A stretch of 17,556 nucleotides of DNA, taken from assembly GCA_022574315.1 (NCBI GenBank), contig JACZSH010000019.1:1-17556 (forward strand), written 5' to 3'. This DNA is from Chloroflexota bacterium. GTDB taxonomy: Bacteria; Chloroflexota; Dehalococcoidia; Dehalococcoidales; RBG-16-60-22. This document shows positions 13,290-17,556 of this stretch, piece after piece. The translations under genes were made by a program, and so were the position numbers. The notes under the pieces were generated by a model. It ran no database searches and was not told the DNA's origin. It was given only the letters and a program-made list of their open reading frames with translations. Position 1 is the stretch's first letter. Every line of letters starts with the position of its first letter.

Positions 13290-14111
13290 ATGGGATTGAA
13301 TGCAATCTATAACCTGAAAAAAAGGCTGGCCGCCGGCGAGAAAGTCTTCGGACAGCTAATCGGGCCCGGCAATGACCCGGTGAAAACGGTCAAAACCCTG
13401 AAAGAAATGGGCGATGACTTTCTCATGATGGAAACCGAGCACAGCCTGATGCATAAAGAGACCGTATACGCCTTTATTCGCGCCGCCCGGGAGATGGACA
13501 TGCCCATCATGATGCGGACCGAAGATAAAGATTCCTTTTTCCGGTGTTACCTTGACGCCGGGGTGAACGGATTGATGCTGCCCCTGGTCGATACCGTAGA
13601 AGAAGCGGTACGCGTCGTGAACAAGGCTTATTTCCCGCCCATCGGACACCGCGGTTGTGCTATCAGTATGAACCCTCTCCTGATTGACTCTCAGGACCTG
13701 TCTGAAGTGCCTTACCTGTCGTTGACGGAATATATCAATGACAACATGGCCGTCTTCCCGCAGACGGAGAGCCTGCAAAATATCAGTAACCTGTCCCGTA
13801 TCCTGAAAATAGAGGGCGTCACCGGCACCATTGTCGGCCCCTTTGACCTGGCGCTGGATATCGGCGGTATCGACCCCAAAGCGCTGTTGTCAGAGGTAGT
13901 GGATACTCCGGCGGTGAACGCGCGTTTGCAGCAGATTGTTGATATCTGCCGGGAAGCGGGTAAGATAGCCGGTATCGGCGGCTGTAGTCCCAAACGCCTG
14001 GCTTACTGGGCAAAACAGGGCTACCAGTTGCTCCTGGTCGGTTACGTCCTGGACGGTAACGTGGAAAAGCTGCGACCCGCCATTGAAGAGTCTAGGGCGT
14101 TGATAGGTTAA
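13290..14111 (+). CDS. HpcH/HpaI-family class II aldolase
   Basis: A 273-residue metal-dependent aldolase that cleaves 2-keto-3-deoxy or 4-hydroxy-2-keto acids to pyruvate and an aldehyde. By comparison with HpaI, the base is His51 (METEH), the substrate-binding Arg is Arg76 (IMMRTED), and the metal ligands are Glu160 (QTESLQNISNL) and Asp186 (VGPFDLALDIG). The GLMLPLVDTVEEA strand and the YFPPIGHRG loop are typical. The protein is slightly longer than HpaI (about 260) because of an insert near residues 130-150. ACGGGGAG precedes the ATG. Its place in an operon with alcohol dehydrogenase, and near an enolase-superfamily dehydratase, suggests it splits the dehydratase product, as in rhamnonate or galactarate pathways. 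The chemistry is well supported, the substrate is inferred. Confidence 0.9.
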   Translation: MGLNAIYNLKKRLAAGEKVFGQLIGPGNDPVKTVKTLKEMGDDFLMMETEHSLMHKETVYAFIRAAREMDMPIMMRTEDKDSFFRCYLDAGVNGLMLPLVDTVEEAVRVVNKAYFPPIGHRGCAISMNPLLIDSQDLSEVPYLSLTEYINDNMAVFPQTESLQNISNLSRILKIEGVTGTIVGPFDLALDIGGIDPKALLSEVVDTPAVNARLQQIVDICREAGKIAGIGGCSPKRLAYWAKQGYQLLLVGYVLDGNVEKLRPAIEESRALIG

Positions 14112-14187
14112 ATATCACTCTCTCCGGTAAATAGTCTCCCCGGGGTAGGCAACCCTCCCCGTAGACACACTGACAAGGAGGTAGTTT

Positions 14188-14572
14188 ATGGCCGAGACTG
14201 TACATAGCTGTGATGAGTACTGCGTGGAACACCATGAAAAAGTTGATGACTCGCCGGTTGGTAAGCTTCTAAAAGGCGCTATCGATTCACACCTTCATTT
14301 CTCTCCGGATTCCATGCCCCGACGTTATAACGCGCTTGAGTCAGCCCTCAAGGCGCAGGAAGCCGGACTCCGGGGAATCGTCATCAAGAACCATACTTAC
14401 CCCACTGCCCCCTCGCCCGTCTGGTCGGTGAGCTGGTACCTGACGTGGCCGTGGTCGGTGGGTCTGCCTGTTCATCGCCGCTATGCTCAAGTGCGGCCTC
14501 AGTGAGGAAGACATCACTTACATGGTGAAGATTAACCCGGCCCGGATAATCAGGTTGCCCCCTGAAGAATGA
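14188..14572 (+). pseudogene. Broken DUF6282-type amidohydrolase (frameshift plus internal deletion)
   Basis: AAGGAGG precedes the ATG and the N-terminus looks genuine: KGAIDSHLHFSPDSMPRR (metal-binding HxH) and GLRGIVIKNHTYPTAP, as in DUF6282 TIM-barrel hydrolases. At 14407-14413 a run of five C appears to lack one base: in the following frame the sequence continues LARLVGELVPDVAVVGG, exactly the expected next segment. Around 14460-14468 the middle of the protein is missing; a third frame then gives LFIAAMLKCGLSEEDITYMVKINPARIIRL, the expected C-terminus, ending at the TGA at 14570-14572. About 125 of roughly 290 residues remain. The nominal ORF stops at 14505 with an unrelated tail. The C-run change could be a sequencing error, but the internal deletion cannot be, unless it is an assembly collapse. 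Confidence 0.8.
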
Positions 14573-14605
14573 GAGTAACTATCGGTGTTTTACGGGGGGT
14601 ATTGG

Positions 14606-14614
14606 TGCTATAAT
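14606..14614 (+). promoter_or_regulatory. Perfect extended -10 promoter for the SDR-TIM-AOR genes
   Basis: TGCTATAAT matches the extended -10 consensus TGnTATAAT at every position. It lies 36 bases before the SDR start codon, between the hydrolase remnant and the SDR. No good -35 is seen, which extended -10 promoters do not need. Confidence 0.55.
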
Positions 14615-14649
14615 AGAAAATTATCCTGTCGTCGTCCAAGGAGGAAAAA

Positions 14650-15411
14650 ATGAAACTTTTTGACCTTTCGGGAAGGACCGCCATCGTTACCGGTGGCAGC
14701 CTGGGAATCGGCTTTGGTATCGCCCGGGGACTTGCCTCGGCCGGCGCCAGTGTCGTTATCGCCAGTCGGCGGGAAACCCTCGCCCGGAGTGCCGCCGAAT
14801 CTTTGCAGAAAGAAGGGCTTAGCGCCGTGGCTGTCCCCACTGACGTGAGCCAGACTTCTTCTATCGACGCCATGGTAAAACAGGTCATCAAAGATTTCGG
14901 TAAAATCGATATCCTGGTTAATAACGCCGGTTTTGTCATCCGGAAACCGGCCGAAGATTTTACCGAAGAGGAATGGGACCGCCTTATGGCCACCAACCTG
15001 CGGGGACTTTTCTTCTGTTGCCAGCGGGTAGGGCGTGAGATGATTCGGAGTCGGAAAGGGAAAATAATCAATATTTCCTCCGTTGTCTCGCAGCTGGCGC
15101 AGTCGGCACGGGCGGTCTACGCCGTTTCCAAGGCGGGAGTTTCCCATGTTACCCGGACGCTGGCACTGGAATGGGCGCCATATCACATTAACGTTAACGC
15201 CATCGGCCCCGGCGTGACCATCACTGATATCAACAAAAAGCATTTTGCCGAGCACCCTGAAGAGCTGCAGAAGTTTGTCGAGGCTATTCCCCTGGGGCGA
15301 GAGGGTTACCCCGATGACTATGCCGGCGCGGCGGTATTCCTGGCCTCGGACGCATCGGATTACGTTACCGGGCAGATTTTAATGGTGGATGGCGGCATGG
15401 TTCTTCCCTGA
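14650..15411 (+). CDS. Classical short-chain dehydrogenase/reductase (SDR)
   Basis: A 253-residue NAD(P)-dependent oxidoreductase of the FabG/gluconate-5-dehydrogenase-like group. Cofactor loop TGGSLGIG (14-21), Asn-Asn-Ala-Gly (91-94), Asn116, Ser144 (NISS), Tyr157 and Lys161 (YAVSK) form a complete catalytic set, and the C-terminus DYVTGQILMVDGGM is typical. Arg40-Arg41 after the second strand favours NADP(H). AAGGAGG lies eight bases before the ATG. It is followed at 30 bases by the xylose-isomerase-like gene and shares the perfect extended -10 promoter. Likely role is interconversion of a hydroxyl and a keto group on a sugar or sugar acid. A fatty-acid-type ketoreductase is less likely because no acyl-carrier genes are near. 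Confidence 0.92.
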   Translation: MKLFDLSGRTAIVTGGSLGIGFGIARGLASAGASVVIASRRETLARSAAESLQKEGLSAVAVPTDVSQTSSIDAMVKQVIKDFGKIDILVNNAGFVIRKPAEDFTEEEWDRLMATNLRGLFFCCQRVGREMIRSRKGKIINISSVVSQLAQSARAVYAVSKAGVSHVTRTLALEWAPYHINVNAIGPGVTITDINKKHFAEHPEELQKFVEAIPLGREGYPDDYAGAAVFLASDASDYVTGQILMVDGGMVLP

Positions 15412-15441
15412 TACCTGTGCCTGTTATCGATTTGAGGTAAT

Positions 15442-16281
15442 ATGTCAGACGTGAAATTATGTCTCTTCGCCTCGACACCGGATATGCTCAATCACGACTT
15501 TATCGTCAAAGTGCTCACCGGCACTCCTGAGGAGCTGGGCCGTACCGCTATCGACTGGGGATACGATGGCATCGAGTTTATGCCTGACCCCGACCATGTC
15601 CCCGACCCCGAGTTGTTCGCTACTTCTCTCGGGCGCACCGGCGCGGTCATGCCCGTGGTCAACAGCGGCCGTATCGCCGCCCAGGGTTTGGCCCTCCTTC
15701 ACGAGAGTATCAGCCTCCGGAAAAAGTCTATCCAGGGCTTCAAGAATATACTGGACTTTGCCGGCCATTTCAAGGCGTTGGTCGGTCTGGGCGCGGCGCG
15801 GGGAAAGGGAATCCCCGGGATGAGCAAGGCGGACATGGAACGGATGGCCGAAGAAATTTTTGGTGAGCTTGCCGCCCACGCGGCAAAAGCCGGCGCCGTC
15901 ATCGTCCTGGAATCGGCGGAAGCCGAGTTCACCAGTTTGTTCAACACCAATGCCGAGACCATGGCGATGGTGGCGCGGGTTGGCAGTCCCCACTTCAGCA
16001 TCATGCTGGACACGCACCAGCTCTGGGCGGTCGAGACCTCCATTGAGGAGGGTATTCGGGCGGCTCAGGGACAGGCGCAGCATATCCATCTTTACGACCC
16101 CAGCCGTCTGCCCCCCGGCGTCAGCCCGGAAAAAGAGGCACTAGACTGGCCCAATATCGTCCGGCTGCTGCGGGAAGAAGGCTTTCACGGCTCGGCCTCG
16201 GTGGTCATCGCTCCGGAAGGTGACCCGGAGCCGGTAGCGCGCCAGTCGGCGGCTTATTTGCGGAGTATTTTTAACGGATAA
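15442..16281 (+). CDS. Sugar phosphate isomerase/epimerase (xylose isomerase-like TIM barrel)
   Basis: A 279-residue AP-endonuclease-2/xylose-isomerase-like TIM barrel, as in hydroxypyruvate isomerases, inosose dehydratases and ketose 3-epimerases. Likely metal ligands are Glu157 (IVLESAE), Asp190 with His192 (MLDTHQLW), His214/His216 (QHIHLYDPSR) and Glu259 (VIAPEGD). The start YDGIEFMPDPD is the usual second-strand signature. The ribosome-binding site TGAGGT is modest. It lies 30 bases after the SDR, so the pair is almost certainly co-transcribed, and the AOR gene follows after 54 bases. It would isomerise or epimerise a free keto sugar or dehydrate a cyclitol; the sequence does not decide which. 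Confidence 0.88.
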   Translation: MSDVKLCLFASTPDMLNHDFIVKVLTGTPEELGRTAIDWGYDGIEFMPDPDHVPDPELFATSLGRTGAVMPVVNSGRIAAQGLALLHESISLRKKSIQGFKNILDFAGHFKALVGLGAARGKGIPGMSKADMERMAEEIFGELAAHAAKAGAVIVLESAEAEFTSLFNTNAETMAMVARVGSPHFSIMLDTHQLWAVETSIEEGIRAAQGQAQHIHLYDPSRLPPGVSPEKEALDWPNIVRLLREEGFHGSASVVIAPEGDPEPVARQSAAYLRSIFNG

Positions 16282-16335
16282 AAATAAAGTAACAATTGCT
16301 ATATCCATAATTCAATTAGGAGGGTAAGGGTAATA

Positions 16336-17556
16336 ATGGCAAACGGATATATGGGCAAGATTCTTTTCGTTGACCTGGCAAAAAAATCGTGTCGGGAGGA
16401 GACCTTAAGCGAGGCAATGTGCCGGGATTTTATGGGGGGCTACGGCATTGCCGCCCGTATCCTGTACGAACGGATGAAACCGGGCGTCGACCCCCTGGGT
16501 CCGGATAATATGCTGGGGTTCATGACCGGACCGCTTACCGGCACCCCCACCATGTGCAGCGGCCGGTTTGTGGTCGTGGCCAAGTCCCCGCTTACCGGTA
16601 CCTGGGGAGACGCCAATTGCGGCGGTGATTTTGGGCCTTTCCTGAAATTTGCCGGCTTCGACGGCGTGTTCTTTACCGGTAACTCGGCGGGCCCGGTCTA
16701 CCTCTTTATTGACAACGGCAAACCCGAACTGAAGGATGCCACCGACTTATGGGGCAAAGACTGCCTGGAGACGGAAGATATCCTGAAAAATACTCATGGC
16801 AAGGAAACCAGCGTGGCCTGCATCGGCCCCAGCGGTGAGAAGCTCTCTCTTATTGCCGCCATCATGAACGAAAAAGGCCGTGCCGCCGGCCGGTCGGGAC
16901 TGGGTGCCGTAATGGGCGCCAAGAAGCTGAAAGCCGTCGCCGTCCGGGGTAATCAGAAAGTACCCATGGCTGACGAAGATAAGGCGAAAGAGCTGAGACG
17001 GAAATGGGGAAAACAACTCAAGGGAATGGGTGAGACTTTTAGCAAGTACGGCACGGCCGGGCTTACTGAATCCAGTGCCATGAGCGGGGACTCGCCGGTA
17101 AAGAACTGGGCTGGCTCCGGCCCGGATGATTTTCCCAATGCCGCTCGTATCAGTGATGATGCCGTCATTGCCGAGCAGGAGAAAAAATACGGCTGCTGGC
17201 AGTGTCCCATCCGGTGTGGCGGGCACATGAAGGCCAGAGAAGGCCGGGCTTCGGTCTGCCACAAACCGGAGTATGAGACGTTGTGCATGGCGGGCACTCT
17301 CTGCCTTAACGATGACCTGGAGTCGATTATTCGCTTCAACGACATCTGTAACGCTTACGGTATCGATACTATTTCCGCCGGCGCCACCATCGGTTTTGCC
17401 ATTGAGTGGTACCAAAGCGGCATCCTCACTAAAGAAGATACCGGCATGGAGTTGCGCTGGGGTGACGGTGATATGGTGGTCGCTCTCGCTAATAAGATTG
17501 TCCGGCGTGAAGGCATTGGCGACCTGCTGGCGGACGGAGTCCGGGTGGCGGCAGAG
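16336..17556 (+). CDS. Aldehyde ferredoxin oxidoreductase, N-terminal part
   Basis: A 407-codon fragment, truncated by the window edge, of a tungsten (or molybdenum) pterin aldehyde oxidoreductase, normally about 600-630 residues. The N-terminus NGYMGKILFVDL is standard. Pterin-site pieces are GGYGIAARILYE, GRFVVVAKSPLTG...WGDANCGGDFGPFLKFAGFDGVFFTG and IGPSGEKLSLIAAIMNEKGRAAGRSGLGAVMGAKKLKA. The [4Fe-4S] ligands Cys287, Cys290 and Cys294 form CxxCxxxC (GCWQCPIRCGG); the fourth Cys is expected beyond the edge. LNDDLESIIRFNDICNAYGIDTISAGATIGFAIEWY continues the family pattern. AGGAGGG lies upstream of the ATG. AORs oxidise aldehydes to acids with ferredoxin, or reverse this, in strict anaerobes. 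It would dispose of the aldehyde from the nearby aldolase or gain electrons from it. Confidence 0.95.
   Translation, partial: MANGYMGKILFVDLAKKSCREETLSEAMCRDFMGGYGIAARILYERMKPGVDPLGPDNMLGFMTGPLTGTPTMCSGRFVVVAKSPLTGTWGDANCGGDFGPFLKFAGFDGVFFTGNSAGPVYLFIDNGKPELKDATDLWGKDCLETEDILKNTHGKETSVACIGPSGEKLSLIAAIMNEKGRAAGRSGLGAVMGAKKLKAVAVRGNQKVPMADEDKAKELRRKWGKQLKGMGETFSKYGTAGLTESSAMSGDSPVKNWAGSGPDDFPNAARISDDAVIAEQEKKYGCWQCPIRCGGHMKAREGRASVCHKPEYETLCMAGTLCLNDDLESIIRFNDICNAYGIDTISAGATIGFAIEWYQSGILTKEDTGMELRWGDGDMVVALANKIVRREGIGDLLADGVRVAAE

Noticed and set aside
14141..14161. CGGGG...CCCCG hairpin after the aldolase gene as a terminator.
   Set aside because: Short stem with internal mismatches and no T-tract; may be a processing structure but not supportable as a terminator.
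1..17556. CRISPR arrays, tRNA/rRNA genes, insertion sequences, toxin-antitoxin or phage-defence genes.
   Set aside because: No repeat-spacer pattern, cloverleaf-like segment, transposase motif or defence-type domain was seen on reading both strands.

Overview
The window (about 17.6 kb) reads as a gene-dense bacterial chromosome segment of moderately high GC with little non-coding DNA. It has a strictly anaerobic, corrinoid-rich flavour: a UroD-type methyltransferase fragment, a pyrrolysine-free MttB-family methyltransferase and a tungsten/molybdenum aldehyde:ferredoxin oxidoreductase (AOR). This mix resembles uncultured anaerobic Chloroflexota (Dehalococcoidia-like) from sediment or groundwater. 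That placement is an impression from gene content and protein style, because no marker gene is present. No rRNA, tRNA, CRISPR array, transposase or phage gene was seen.

Left part (1-6217). This holds the 3' end of a UroD/corrinoid-methyltransferase-like gene with a terminator, a small lipoprotein with a chagasin-like look, an MFS transporter whose start codon cannot be found, and an N-acyl-D-amino-acid-deacylase-type amidohydrolase. A shikimate-kinase-like P-loop kinase follows on the minus strand, then a five-helix MscS channel and a 61-residue 4-oxalocrotonate-tautomerase homologue.

Middle part (6288-10078). This is a minus-strand catabolic block read from right to left: a threonine-dehydrogenase-like extended SDR, an MttB-superfamily methyltransferase and a mandelate-racemase-type sugar-acid dehydratase. 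The dehydratase also has its own good sigma-70-type promoter.

Right part (10301-17556). This is a plus-strand series: a flavin-reductase-like protein, an iron-type alcohol dehydrogenase, a cytosolic NHL beta-propeller, an HpcH/HpaI aldolase and a decayed DUF6282-type hydrolase. Behind a fresh extended -10 promoter come a classical SDR, a xylose-isomerase-like TIM barrel and the AOR gene, which runs off the right edge.

Taken together, the middle and right parts look like a divergently transcribed catabolic island. A consistent but unproven reading is non-phosphorylative sugar-acid breakdown. Isomerase and SDRs would feed an acid to the enolase-superfamily dehydratase. The 2-keto-3-deoxy acid would be split by the HpaI-type aldolase to pyruvate and an aldehyde, which is reduced by the Fe-ADH or oxidised by the AOR. 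The most notable anomalies are the frameshifted and internally deleted hydrolase, the start-less MFS gene, the swapped metal-ligand residues in the amidohydrolase and UroD-like protein, a kinase lacking key shikimate-binding arginines, and two perfect inverted repeats in the divergent intergenic region.
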